From NCBI RefSeq assembly GCF_007859655.1, contig NZ_CP042304.1, positions 4,404,501 through 4,468,500 of the forward strand: 64,000 nt of DNA, in the 5' to 3' direction. Both the position numbers and the translations under genes were made by a program. The DNA is from Devosia ginsengisoli (GTDB lineage: Bacteria; Pseudomonadota; Alphaproteobacteria; Rhizobiales; Devosiaceae). Each line of letters opens with the position of its first letter. Position 1 is the first letter of the stretch. The notes under the pieces were generated by a model that saw nothing but the letters and a program-made list of their open reading frames with translations, was not told the origin of the DNA and ran no database searches. Shown one piece after another: positions 51,383-59,872 of the stretch.

Positions 51383-52531
51383 ATGAGCAAACCTAAATCC
51401 ATCGCCATTATCGGCGCCGGCATTGGCGGGCTGACCGCAGCCGCCGCCATGCTCAAGCTGGGCATGGAGGTGACCGTCTACGAGCAGGCGCCCCAATTCG
51501 CCAGGGTGGGCGCCGGCATCCAGATGAGCCCCAATGCCATGAAGAGCCTGCGCGGCATCGGGCTGGAGGATCGCCTGGTCGAGACGGGCCTGCAGCCGCT
51601 GACCAGCCTCAACGTGGCCCATGATACGGGCGAAGTGACCAATGAGCTGCCGTTGCGCGCCGAAATGTTCGACCGCTATGGCGCGCCGTTCCTGTGCCTG
51701 CACCGCGCCGATCTCCACGATGCGCTGCATAGCGCCGTGCCCGATCATCATATCCATCGCGGCGCCCGCCTGAGCGGCCTTGTGCAGCATGATGACGGGG
51801 TCGAGCTCAGCTTTGCCGACGGGCGGACCGCCCGGGCCGACCTGGTCATCGGCGCCGATGGCGTGCATTCGCGGGTGCAGGACGAGGTGATCGGTCCGGT
51901 CAATCCGGTCAAGACCGGCCGCGTGGCCTATCGGGCCACCTATCCGGCGGCGCTGCTGGGTGATCTTCGCCTCAATCAGTCGCGCACCAAGTGGTGGGGC
52001 CCTGACCGCCATATCGTCATCTATTATACGACCAAGGCGCTGGACGAGGTCTATTTCTGCACCAACCAGCCCGAGGATGTGAGCTGGTCGACACCCGAAT
52101 CCTGGTCGGCCGAAGGCGATCTCGACTATCTCAAGGCCGAGTTCGCCCATTTCCATCCCGAGGTTCGCGCCGTGATCGCCGCGGCGCCGAAGGTCCACAA
52201 ATGGGCCATGCTGGTGCGCGATCCGCTGCCGACCTGGCATGCCGGAAGGCTGGTGCTGCTCGGCGATGCCTGCCACCCCATGCTGCCGCATATGGCGCAG
52301 GGCGCCAGTTGCACCATCGAGGATGCGGTGGTGCTGGCCCGCGCACTGGCGGCCTTCAGCGATCATCGCGAGGCCTTCGCGCATTACGAAGCGGTGCGCA
52401 AACCGCGTGCCTCCGAAATGCAGCTCGAAGCCAGCCAGAACAAATGGATGCGTCGCCGGACCGACCCGAGCTGGGTCTACGGCTACGACGCCTGGTCCAC
52501 CCCACTCGAGCCCGAAACCGAGCTCGCATAA
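51383..52531 (+). CDS. FAD-dependent aromatic monooxygenase, NicC-like (6-hydroxynicotinate 3-monooxygenase family)
   Basis: A 382-residue class A flavin hydroxylase: FAD loop IAIIGAGIGGLTAAAAMLK, the ADLVIGADGVHSRV (DG) motif, and the second FAD motif GRLVLLGDACHPMLPHMAQGA (20-residue quote: LVLLGDACHPMLPHMAQGA). Strings such as KWWGPDRHIVIYYTT and the end DPSWVYGYDAWSTPLE closely resemble Pseudomonas NicC as I recall it. NicC hydroxylates and decarboxylates 6-hydroxynicotinate. Related enzymes act on salicylate and hydroxybenzoates, so the exact substrate is open. The rest of the nic pathway is not here. Confidence 0.8.
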   Translation: MSKPKSIAIIGAGIGGLTAAAAMLKLGMEVTVYEQAPQFARVGAGIQMSPNAMKSLRGIGLEDRLVETGLQPLTSLNVAHDTGEVTNELPLRAEMFDRYGAPFLCLHRADLHDALHSAVPDHHIHRGARLSGLVQHDDGVELSFADGRTARADLVIGADGVHSRVQDEVIGPVNPVKTGRVAYRATYPAALLGDLRLNQSRTKWWGPDRHIVIYYTTKALDEVYFCTNQPEDVSWSTPESWSAEGDLDYLKAEFAHFHPEVRAVIAAAPKVHKWAMLVRDPLPTWHAGRLVLLGDACHPMLPHMAQGASCTIEDAVVLARALAAFSDHREAFAHYEAVRKPRASEMQLEASQNKWMRRRTDPSWVYGYDAWSTPLEPETELA

Positions 52532-52579
52532 CGCCTCCTCCCGCCCTCTCCTAGCGATACCTGATTTGAAAGGACGTGC

Positions 52580-53554
52580 ATGATGACGAAGATGAGCCGA
52601 CGCAGTTTTGTCGCCGGTACGATGGCCCTGGCCGCCGCACCTCTGCCTGCTTTCGGGCAGAGTTTCCCGTCCCGCGCCATCACCATCGTCTGCCCCCAGG
52701 CGGCGGGTGGTGGCGCCGATACCTGGTCGCGGCTGGCCGCGGAGCGCCTGCAGACCTATCTGGATTCACCGGTGGTGGTCGAAAACCGGGTGGGCGCCAG
52801 CACGATGATCGGCGCCGAGCATGTGTCGCAGTCCCGCCCCGACGGGCACACGCTGCTCATGGGCTCGGTGACCACGCTGGCCATCAATGTCGGCCTGTTT
52901 CCCGACATCCGTTATGACCCGCGCACCGACTTCATCCCGCTGACCATCGTCACCAGCTTCCCGCTCTACATGACTGTCACGCCCAAGCTGGACGTGCACA
53001 GCGTCCCCGAGCTGATCGCCTATGCCAAGGAGCATCCGGGCGAGTTGAACTATGGTGCACCGGGCGCCGGCACCTCGCCGCACCTGACCGCGGCGCTGTT
53101 TGCCTCGGTCGCCGATATCGATGTGATGGCCGTGCCCTATGCCGGTGCGCCGGACGTGTCGCTGGCGCTCAAGCGCGGCGACATCCACTTCGCCTTCTCG
53201 TCCTCGGCACTGCCCGATATCGAATCCGGCGAACTCCGCGGCATCGGTGTGTCGAGCCTGGAGCGCACGGCGCAGGCGCCGGATATCCCGACGATCGACG
53301 AGCAGGGCCTGACTGGCTTTGAATCCTCGGTCTGGAACGGCCTGGTCGCGCCGGCCGGCACGCCGGCCGACATCGTCGCGCAGCTCGAAGAGCTCTGCAT
53401 CCGCGCCGCAACCGACCCCGTACTGGTCGACCGCGTGCGCGACCTGGGCGGCGACACCGTTGGCAACACCTCCGAAGAGTTCGCGGAAGTCATCCGCAAC
53501 GACATCGAGAAGTGGTCCGCAATCATCGAGGAAGCCGACGTAAAGGTCGGTTGA
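52580..53554 (+). CDS. Tripartite tricarboxylate transporter substrate-binding protein (Bug/TctC family)
   Basis: A 324-residue periplasmic receptor: FPSRAITIVCPQAAGGGADTWSRLAAERL, VVENRVGASTMIGAEHV, YGAPGAGTSPHLTAALF, AVPYAGAPDVSLALKRGDIHFAF (short: VPYAGAPDVSLALKRGDIHF) and WNGLVAPAGTPADIVAQL are the Bug signatures. The signal peptide MSRRSFVAGTMALAAAPLPAFG contains a twin-arginine motif (SRRSFV), so Tat export is likely. It is the soluble part of the TctAB transporter encoded at 56009-57969. Such receptors bind di- and tricarboxylates or aromatic acids. Confidence 0.9.
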   Translation: MMTKMSRRSFVAGTMALAAAPLPAFGQSFPSRAITIVCPQAAGGGADTWSRLAAERLQTYLDSPVVVENRVGASTMIGAEHVSQSRPDGHTLLMGSVTTLAINVGLFPDIRYDPRTDFIPLTIVTSFPLYMTVTPKLDVHSVPELIAYAKEHPGELNYGAPGAGTSPHLTAALFASVADIDVMAVPYAGAPDVSLALKRGDIHFAFSSSALPDIESGELRGIGVSSLERTAQAPDIPTIDEQGLTGFESSVWNGLVAPAGTPADIVAQLEELCIRAATDPVLVDRVRDLGGDTVGNTSEEFAEVIRNDIEKWSAIIEEADVKVG

Positions 53555-53561
53555 GACACAA

Positions 53562-54758
53562 ATGACGATACCATCCCCATTGCCGCCCGGCGCGCTCGAC
53601 GGCGTTACGATCATCGACCTGACGACGGCCGTGCTCGGACCGCTTGCCACGCAACACCTTGGCGACATGGGGGCGGATGTCATCAAGGTCGAATCCCCCG
53701 GGGGCGATCTCAATCGCCAGATCGGCATTGGCCCCCGGGAGGCCATGGGCGCCTTCTATGTGACGATGAACCGGAACAAGCGCAGCCTCGTGCTCAACCT
53801 GCGCGACCCCGGGGCCAAGGAAGCCCTGTTCCGTCTCATCGAGCAGGCCGATGTCGTGGTGCACAATATGCGCTCGGCCTCCACCGAGCGGCTGGGCATC
53901 GACTATGCCGCGGTGGCCGCGCGCAATCCGCGCATCATCTATGCCTCGGCCCAGGGCTATCGCTGGGACGGCCCCTACAGCAATCGCCCGGCCTATGACG
54001 ACATCATCCAGGGCGAGAGCGGCTTGGCCGATCTCGGCGCCGGTGGCAATGGCGCCCCGCGCTTCGTCCCGACCGTGCTGGCCGACAAGCTGGCCGGCCT
54101 GTCACTGGCCAGCGCCATCGGCTTTGCCCTCTATGCGCGCGAGAAAACCGGCCTCGGCCAGGAAATCCAGGTCCCGATGCTCGAGACGCTGCTGTCCTTC
54201 CTGATGGTCGAGCATATGTGGAAGGCCGCCTTCGACGGCGACAAGACCCAGCTCGGTTACCAGCGGCTGACCACGCCCAACCGGCGGCCGCTGCCGACCA
54301 GCGATGGCTTCGTCTGCATCATGGCCAATTCGAACGGCCACTGGCGCGCGCTGTTCGACGTGCTCGGCTGTCCCGAGGCGATGGACGATCCCCGTTTCGC
54401 CACGTTGTCGGCCCGGTCGCGCAATTTCCACGATCTCTACGGCTTCATCGGCGAGCGGACCGGCGCTTTCAGCTCGGATTATCTCATCGAGAACCTGCAG
54501 AGCCGCGACGTGCCCTGCGGCCGCGTCAAGCGCCTGGCCGACATGTTCGAGGACCCGTATCTCACCGAAACGAACTTCTTCCAGCACATCGAGCATCCCA
54601 CGCTCGGCAAGATCCTCACTACCGCCATCCCGACCTATCTCTCCGAAACGCCCGGTAGCATTCGCACGCCGCCGCCGGAGCTGGGCGAGCATACCGCCGA
54701 CATTCTCGGCAAGCTCGGCTACAGCGCCGACCAGATCGCCAAAATGGCCGCCGCTTAG
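53562..54758 (+). CDS. CaiB/BaiF (class III) CoA-transferase
   Basis: A 398-residue CoA-transferase that would move CoA between acids without a free CoA step: LDGVTIIDLTTAVLGPLATQHLGDMGADVIKVE at the start, MNRNKRSLVLNLRDP, ADVVVHNMRSASTERLG, and the catalytic Asp146 in NRPAYDDIIQGESGLADL. The last third includes GRVKRLADMFEDPYLTETNFF. It lies seven bases behind the transport receptor and 23 before a MaoC hydratase, which together suggest activation and hydration of an acyl-CoA. Confidence 0.88.
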   Translation: MTIPSPLPPGALDGVTIIDLTTAVLGPLATQHLGDMGADVIKVESPGGDLNRQIGIGPREAMGAFYVTMNRNKRSLVLNLRDPGAKEALFRLIEQADVVVHNMRSASTERLGIDYAAVAARNPRIIYASAQGYRWDGPYSNRPAYDDIIQGESGLADLGAGGNGAPRFVPTVLADKLAGLSLASAIGFALYAREKTGLGQEIQVPMLETLLSFLMVEHMWKAAFDGDKTQLGYQRLTTPNRRPLPTSDGFVCIMANSNGHWRALFDVLGCPEAMDDPRFATLSARSRNFHDLYGFIGERTGAFSSDYLIENLQSRDVPCGRVKRLADMFEDPYLTETNFFQHIEHPTLGKILTTAIPTYLSETPGSIRTPPPELGEHTADILGKLGYSADQIAKMAAA

Positions 54759-54781
54759 TGCCACCAACCCGATAGTAAGAC

Positions 54782-55252
54782 ATGACCGTAACGACTTTGC
54801 CGGACAACGATATTGAAATTCCCGAACTCGCCATCAAAGCCGGCGATGTGTTTCTCGGGCCATCCAAGACACTGACAGACACCCATTTCACGCTGTTTTC
54901 GGCGATCACCAATGACATGCATCCGATCCATTACGATCTGGAATATGCGCGGGCCACCCAGTTCGGCCGGCCGCTGGCGCATGGCCTGCTGCTCAATGGC
55001 CTGACCGCGCTCGGCGCCACCGCCGCGGTGGGGCTGATCCATGGTTTCGTCATCGTCGAGCAGGGCTCGCGCTTCCTGGCCCCGGCCATGGTCGGCGATA
55101 CGCTGCAGCCCAAGCTCACCATCGAGCGCATCTGGCGCGATGGCGCCCGGATATTCTGCCGGATCAGGACCGAGCTGACCAACCAGCGCGAGGAAACCGT
55201 GCTGGAAGGCTTTCACCTCTATCGCGTGTTCGACACGCCCGCAGTGCCATGA
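54782..55252 (+). CDS. MaoC-like enoyl-CoA hydratase
   Basis: A 156-residue hotdog protein with the hydratase-2 motif NDMHPIHYDLEYARATQFGRPLAHGLLLNGL (short: HYDLEYARATQFGRPLAHGL), in which Asp and His form the catalytic pair, plus GDTLQPKLTIERIWRDGARIFC. It is expected to hydrate a 2-enoyl-CoA made by the CoA-transferase upstream. Mesaconyl-CoA hydratases belong to this family, but the substrate is not shown. The stop overlaps the next start by four bases. Confidence 0.85.
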   Translation: MTVTTLPDNDIEIPELAIKAGDVFLGPSKTLTDTHFTLFSAITNDMHPIHYDLEYARATQFGRPLAHGLLLNGLTALGATAAVGLIHGFVIVEQGSRFLAPAMVGDTLQPKLTIERIWRDGARIFCRIRTELTNQREETVLEGFHLYRVFDTPAVP

Positions 55253-55974
55253 GCGGATCACCCGAAGAAATTCTCGGTCCGCATGGCTGGACCGACAAAT
55301 TGACCTATGTGCCCGCCGTGCGGGTGGGCGACATGGTGCATATCTCGGGCACGACGGCCACCGATGCGCAGCATCAACTGGTGGCGCCGGGCGATATCGT
55401 CGGCCAGACACGCCGCATCTTCGAGAAATTCGAAGAGCTGCTGCAGAGCCTGGGCGCGAGCTGCAAGGATATCGTCGCCACCACCGACTATTACGTTACG
55501 GCCGAGAACTATCCCGGCACCGCCGCGGTGCGCCGGGAATTCCTCGGCAGCCGGCGGCCCATTTCAACCGGCGTGCAGGTGGCGGGACTGTTGCGCCCCG
55601 GCGCGCTCATCGAAATATCGGCCATTGCCCATGTGCCGCCCCGGCCCGCGCCCAGGCCGGCCGTCTCTGCCAGTCGCCAGCTCTACGCCATCATCCGCTT
55701 CGACCGGCCCGATGCGCCGGCGGACCTGCGGGCGCGGCTCGAGGTCGAGCATCGCCAATATGTCGCGAGCCTCGCGCCGGCGGTAAAGGGCGGCGGGCCG
55801 CTGGTCGCCGATGACGGCACGACCCCGATCGGCGGCATGATGCTGATCGAAGCGGCCAGCCGGACCGAAATCGAAGCCCTTGTCGCCAGCGATCCCTACC
55901 AGCGCGGCGGGCTCTTTGCCGAGCCCCAGATACTGGCCTGGAACCGCATCCGGTCCGCCCCGCAAGCGGGATAA
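55249..55974 (+). CDS. RidA-YCII two-domain fusion protein
   Basis: A 241-residue fusion. Residues 10-130 are a RidA/YjgF domain (VHISGTTATDAQHQLVAPGDIVGQ, IVATTDYYVTAENYPG, RRPISTGVQVAGLLRPGALIEISAIA). Residues about 143-236 form a YCII domain (RQLYAIIRFDRPDAP, EVEHRQYVASLAP, then ASDPYQRGGLFAEPQILAWN) with the His and Asp typical of YciI. RidA proteins deaminate enamines or imines, and 2-aminomuconate deaminase is one relative. YCII members include an aromatic dehalogenation enzyme. The fusion implies consecutive or combined chemistry on one intermediate. Coupled to MaoC by ATGA. Confidence 0.85.
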   Translation: MSGSPEEILGPHGWTDKLTYVPAVRVGDMVHISGTTATDAQHQLVAPGDIVGQTRRIFEKFEELLQSLGASCKDIVATTDYYVTAENYPGTAAVRREFLGSRRPISTGVQVAGLLRPGALIEISAIAHVPPRPAPRPAVSASRQLYAIIRFDRPDAPADLRARLEVEHRQYVASLAPAVKGGGPLVADDGTTPIGGMMLIEAASRTEIEALVASDPYQRGGLFAEPQILAWNRIRSAPQAG

Positions 55975-56008
55975 TTCGAGCAAGCCCATGATCCAGGAGG
56001 ATGGAACC

Positions 56009-56455
56009 ATGACCCTGCCCAAATACATAATCAGTGCGGCACTCCTCGCGCTGCTCGGCCTCGGCGCCGCTGCCATGGCCACCAATTATCGCCTCGGTTC
56101 GCTGCACGACATGGGGCCGGGCATGTTCCCCATGGTGCTGGGGATCGGCATGGCCGTGCTGGCCGTGCTCTACCTGGTGCTGGCCCGACGTGGCGGCCAG
56201 GAGGCCGAGGACAAGGTGACCTTCAATGATGGACGGCCGCTGGTCGTGATCCTTGGCTCGGTCGTCGCCTTCGGTGTGCTGCTCGATCCGCTGGGGCTGG
56301 TGGTCGCGCTTTCGGTGCTGATCACCGGCTGCTGGATCGCCAATACCGACCGCAAGCTGATCGAGCTGCCCATGATGCTGGGGCTCTACAACGCGATGGC
56401 GATTGTCATCTTTGTGCACTTCCTGAACATTCCAATTCGCCTGGGGCCACTGTGA
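56009..56455 (+). CDS. tctB: TTT transporter small membrane subunit TctB
   Basis: A 148-residue protein with four hydrophobic spans. The TctB pattern YRLGSLHDMGPGMFPMVLGIGMAVLAVLYLVL (short: DMGPGMFPMVLGIGMAVLAV) is clear. ATG at 56009 follows AGGAGG with ideal spacing. The gene overlaps tctA by one base (TGATG). With the receptor at 52580 and TctA it completes a secondary importer driven by an ion gradient. Confidence 0.88.
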   Translation: MTLPKYIISAALLALLGLGAAAMATNYRLGSLHDMGPGMFPMVLGIGMAVLAVLYLVLARRGGQEAEDKVTFNDGRPLVVILGSVVAFGVLLDPLGLVVALSVLITGCWIANTDRKLIELPMMLGLYNAMAIVIFVHFLNIPIRLGPL

Positions 56456-57969
56456 TGGAAGGCTTTCAGAACATAGCGCTCGGCTTTGCCACCGCCCTGC
56501 AGCCGGAGAACCTGCTGCTCTGCCTGTGTGGCGTATTGTTAGGCACCTTTATCGGCATCCTGCCCGGCGTGGGGCCGCTGATCACCATCGCGGTGCTGCT
56601 GCCGGTGACCTTCGGCCTGCCGCCGGAAGGCGCAATCATCATGCTGGCGGGCATCTATTACGGCGCCCAGTATGGCGGTTCGACCACGGCCATCCTCGTC
56701 AACCTGCCGGGCGAAGCCTCCTCCGTCGTCACCATGATGGATGGCCATGCCATGGCCAAGCGCGGCCGGGCCGGCGCGGCGCTGGCCATTGCTGCCATTG
56801 GCTCGTTCATTGCCGGTGTCATCGGCACGATCCTGATCGCCGTCTTCTCGCCGGCGCTCGCCTCGGTCGCCATGCAATTCGGGCCGGCCGAATATTTTGC
56901 GCTGATGGCCTTTGCCCTGTGCTGCACCAGCGCATTGGTGCAGGGATCGGTGCTCAAGGGCGTGGTCATGGCCATGCTGGGCGCACTGGTCGGCCTGATC
57001 GGCACCGATATCAATTCGGGGGTGTCCCGCCTCGATTTCGGCTTCCGCGAACTGTCGAACGGTATCGAATTCTCGGCGCTCGCCATCGGCCTGTTCGGCA
57101 TTGCCGAAATGGTGCGGCATCTCGGCGACCCCGAGCCCAAGGGGCAGGTCACCGTCAAGACCGGCCGCATCCTGCCGACGCTGGAGGACCTCAAGGTTTC
57201 GATCGGCCCGATCCTGCGTGGAACCGGGCTTGGCACGCTGATCGGCATCCTGCCGGGGGCAGGGCTCTCCATCAGCAGCTTCGCCGCCTATATCCTGGAA
57301 AAGAAGGTGGCCAAGGACCCCAGCCAGTTCGGCAAGGGCGCCATCCAGGGCGTCGCCGCCCCGGAGGCCGCCAACAATGCGGCGGCGCAGACCTCGTTCA
57401 TCCCGACACTGACGCTGGGCATTCCGGGCAGCGCCACCATGGCGCTGATGCTGGGCGCGCTGCTGATCCAGGGCATCACGCCGGGACCGCGCATCATGCA
57501 GGAGCAGCCGACGCTGTTCTGGGGCCTGATCGCCAGCATGGTCATCGGCAACCTGCTGCTGCTGGTGCTCAACCTGCCGCTCGTCCGCCTGTGGGTGAAG
57601 CTGCTCGACGTGCCCTATCGCTGGCTCTGCCCCGCCATCCTGACCTTTGGCTGCGTCGGCATCTATTCCATCGGCTTCGCTGCCAGCGACATCTATATCG
57701 CCGCCGCGTTCGGCCTGGCCGGCTACCTGTTCCTCAAGCTCGACCTCGAACTGGCCCCGTTCATCCTCGGCTTCATCCTGGCCCCGATGCTCGAAGAGCA
57801 TTTCCGGCGCGCCATGCTGCTGTCCCGCGGCGACCTGACGGTCTTCGTGACGCATCCGCTGAGCGCCACCTTCCTTGGCCTCATCGTCGTCCTGATCGGG
57901 CTGATCGGCGTGCATAAATACCGCTCCTACCTGGCTGACCGGGCGGCTGCGGCGGAGGCGCGGGGATGA
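56455..57969 (+). CDS. tctA: TTT transporter large membrane subunit TctA
   Basis: A 504-residue protein with about twelve spans and the duplicated TctA signature: LLGTFIGILPGVGPLITIAVLLPVTFGLPPEGAI (short: GTFIGILPGVGPLITIAVLL) and GLGTLIGILPGAGLSISSFAAY, plus YYGAQYGGSTTAILVNLPGE and AAPEAANNAAAQTSFIPTLTLGIPG. It is the transport channel of the TTT system. GTG at 56452 is a possible alternative start. The substrate is expected to be the carboxylate degraded by the cluster. Confidence 0.93.
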   Translation: MEGFQNIALGFATALQPENLLLCLCGVLLGTFIGILPGVGPLITIAVLLPVTFGLPPEGAIIMLAGIYYGAQYGGSTTAILVNLPGEASSVVTMMDGHAMAKRGRAGAALAIAAIGSFIAGVIGTILIAVFSPALASVAMQFGPAEYFALMAFALCCTSALVQGSVLKGVVMAMLGALVGLIGTDINSGVSRLDFGFRELSNGIEFSALAIGLFGIAEMVRHLGDPEPKGQVTVKTGRILPTLEDLKVSIGPILRGTGLGTLIGILPGAGLSISSFAAYILEKKVAKDPSQFGKGAIQGVAAPEAANNAAAQTSFIPTLTLGIPGSATMALMLGALLIQGITPGPRIMQEQPTLFWGLIASMVIGNLLLLVLNLPLVRLWVKLLDVPYRWLCPAILTFGCVGIYSIGFAASDIYIAAAFGLAGYLFLKLDLELAPFILGFILAPMLEEHFRRAMLLSRGDLTVFVTHPLSATFLGLIVVLIGLIGVHKYRSYLADRAAAAEARG

Positions 57970-58046
57970 TCCCCTGACGCCTAGCCGCCCGGCCGACACC
58001 CCATCCTGGCTCCAGGTCGAGCCCCGTTACAGACGAGAACATCTCC

Positions 58047-59702
58047 ATGTCCGAAAAGATCTACACCATGCTGGCCCGTGCCTTCGCCGCCGAGGGCGTC
58101 GATGTGTGCTTCGGCCTGATGGGCGATGGCAACATGCACTTCATGACCACCCTGGCCGGATTGCCTGATGTGCGGGCCTATTTCGTCCGGCATGAGCATT
58201 GCGCCTGCACCATGGCCGCCGGCTTCTCCCGCGCCCGCGATACGGTGGGCGTCGCCTCGGTCACCTGCGGGCCGGGGCTGACCCAGATCACCACGGCCCT
58301 GGCCAGCGCCAGCGCCTCGAATATTCCCATGGTGATCTTTGCCGGCGAAAGCCCGCTGGGCGCGGCCTGGTATGGCCAGCGCATCGAGCAGGCGCCCATC
58401 GTCGTGGCCACGGGCGCGCATTACATTGCCTGCCACAGCGCCAAACTCATGGCGAAATATGTGAGCGAGGCCTTCTTCATCGCGCGGACGCAGAACCGGC
58501 CGGTCGTGCTGGGTGTGCCCTATGATCTGCAGCAGCTCATGGTGGAAGACGACCAGCCCTATCAGCCATCAACCGATTTCATTCCCACGCTGGCGCCCCT
58601 ACAGCCGCCGCCGACCGATGTCGCCGCGGCCAGGGTCATGATCGAAGCGGCCCAGCGCATCGTCGTGCTGGGTGGCCGTGGTGCCCGGCTGGCCGGCGCC
58701 GCCGACGCCTGCCGCGCACTGGCCGCCAGGACCGGCGCGCTACTGGCCACGACCCTGCCGGCGCGCGGCTTGTTCTGCCCAGATCCGTTCGAACTGGGCG
58801 TGGCGGGCGGCTATTCCAGCGCCGTCACGCGCGACATGATGGCCAAGGCAGACCTGATCATCGCCGTGGGCGCCAGCCTCACCAGCTATACCGCCGATAG
58901 CGGCAAGCTCTTTCCCGGCGCGCGCGTGATCCAGATCGACGAGCACCCTGTTGGCGTCAAGCATGCCCGGCGCACCGCCGACCACTATCTGCGGGCCGAT
59001 GCACGGCTCGGCGTCGAGGCACTGATCGAGGCCGTGGGCACCCGCGCCCCGCAGGCCGGATGGCGGGATGCCGAAACCGCCCGCCGCATCGCGCAGGAAC
59101 CCGCCGATACCCATGATTTCCCGGTGCCAGCCGATACGATCGACCCGCGCCGGGCGGTGGCCGCCCTGGATGCGGCCCTGCCAAAGGACTGGGTGCTGGT
59201 CAACGGCACCGGGCACAACGCGCATTTCTCGGTGCATATGCGCGGGCGCAAGGCCGACGATTTCATCACCATCCGGGAATTCGGCGCCATCGGCAATGCG
59301 CTCAGCCAGTCCATCGGCGTGGCCGCGGCGCGCCCCGATGCCACCGTGGTGGTGATCGACGGGGATGGCAGCGTGCTCATGCATATGCAGGAGATGGAGA
59401 CTATCCGGCGCTACAATCTGCGCATCCTGGTCTGCATTCTCAACGACGGCGCCTATGGCCCGGAAATCCACCGGCTGCGCGCCCAGGGCCTGAGCGACGC
59501 CGGGGCGGTCTTCGGGCGCGGCGACATGGGCAGGATGGCCGAAGGCTATGGCATTCGCGGCCGGGTGGTCACTGCGGAAGAGCAGATTGCCACCCTGACA
59601 CAGGCCTTTACCGCCAGCGAAGGCCCCGAAGTCTGGGACATCCACATCGCCGACACGGTGATCTCCCCCATGACCCGGCGGTCGCTGGTAAAGCACGGCT
59701 AG
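58047..59702 (+). CDS. Thiamine-diphosphate enzyme, acetolactate synthase/benzoylformate decarboxylase-like
   Basis: A 551-residue ThDP enzyme with the three-domain layout: PYR domain with activating Glu50 in YFVRHEHCACTMAAGFSRA, a central domain (IVVLGGRGARLAGAADACR, IIAVGASLTSYT) and a PP domain with the ThDP motif GDGSVLMHMQEMETIRRYNL (Mg site near residue 438) and LNDGAYGPEI. It may decarboxylate a 2-oxo acid or cleave/condense a carbonyl compound. True acetolactate synthase would usually be next to ilvH, which is absent. It is the last gene of the co-directional cluster. Confidence 0.82.
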   Translation: MSEKIYTMLARAFAAEGVDVCFGLMGDGNMHFMTTLAGLPDVRAYFVRHEHCACTMAAGFSRARDTVGVASVTCGPGLTQITTALASASASNIPMVIFAGESPLGAAWYGQRIEQAPIVVATGAHYIACHSAKLMAKYVSEAFFIARTQNRPVVLGVPYDLQQLMVEDDQPYQPSTDFIPTLAPLQPPPTDVAAARVMIEAAQRIVVLGGRGARLAGAADACRALAARTGALLATTLPARGLFCPDPFELGVAGGYSSAVTRDMMAKADLIIAVGASLTSYTADSGKLFPGARVIQIDEHPVGVKHARRTADHYLRADARLGVEALIEAVGTRAPQAGWRDAETARRIAQEPADTHDFPVPADTIDPRRAVAALDAALPKDWVLVNGTGHNAHFSVHMRGRKADDFITIREFGAIGNALSQSIGVAAARPDATVVVIDGDGSVLMHMQEMETIRRYNLRILVCILNDGAYGPEIHRLRAQGLSDAGAVFGRGDMGRMAEGYGIRGRVVTAEEQIATLTQAFTASEGPEVWDIHIADTVISPMTRRSLVKHG

Positions 59703-59872
59703 CCCGTGCCCGGATCGCCCTGATCCGGACGGACAATCTCTGGATGAGCGATGAGGGCGCGGTTCACCTGCCGCGCCTTCACCAATGGCATATTGCAACC
59801 AGCGCGGAGGGTGTTAGGGTCGGGACCAGCGATTTATTTTAGCAATTTTTCATTGTTCATAGGGTGTTGCGC

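Noticed and set aside
58047..59702. Assignment of the ThDP enzyme as oxalyl-CoA decarboxylase, paired with the CoA-transferase as formyl-CoA transferase
   Set aside because: The ThDP motif and flanks (GDGSVLMHMQEMETIRRY) fit acetolactate synthase-like enzymes better than oxalyl-CoA decarboxylase, and MaoC, RidA and the hydroxylase do not fit oxalate degradation.
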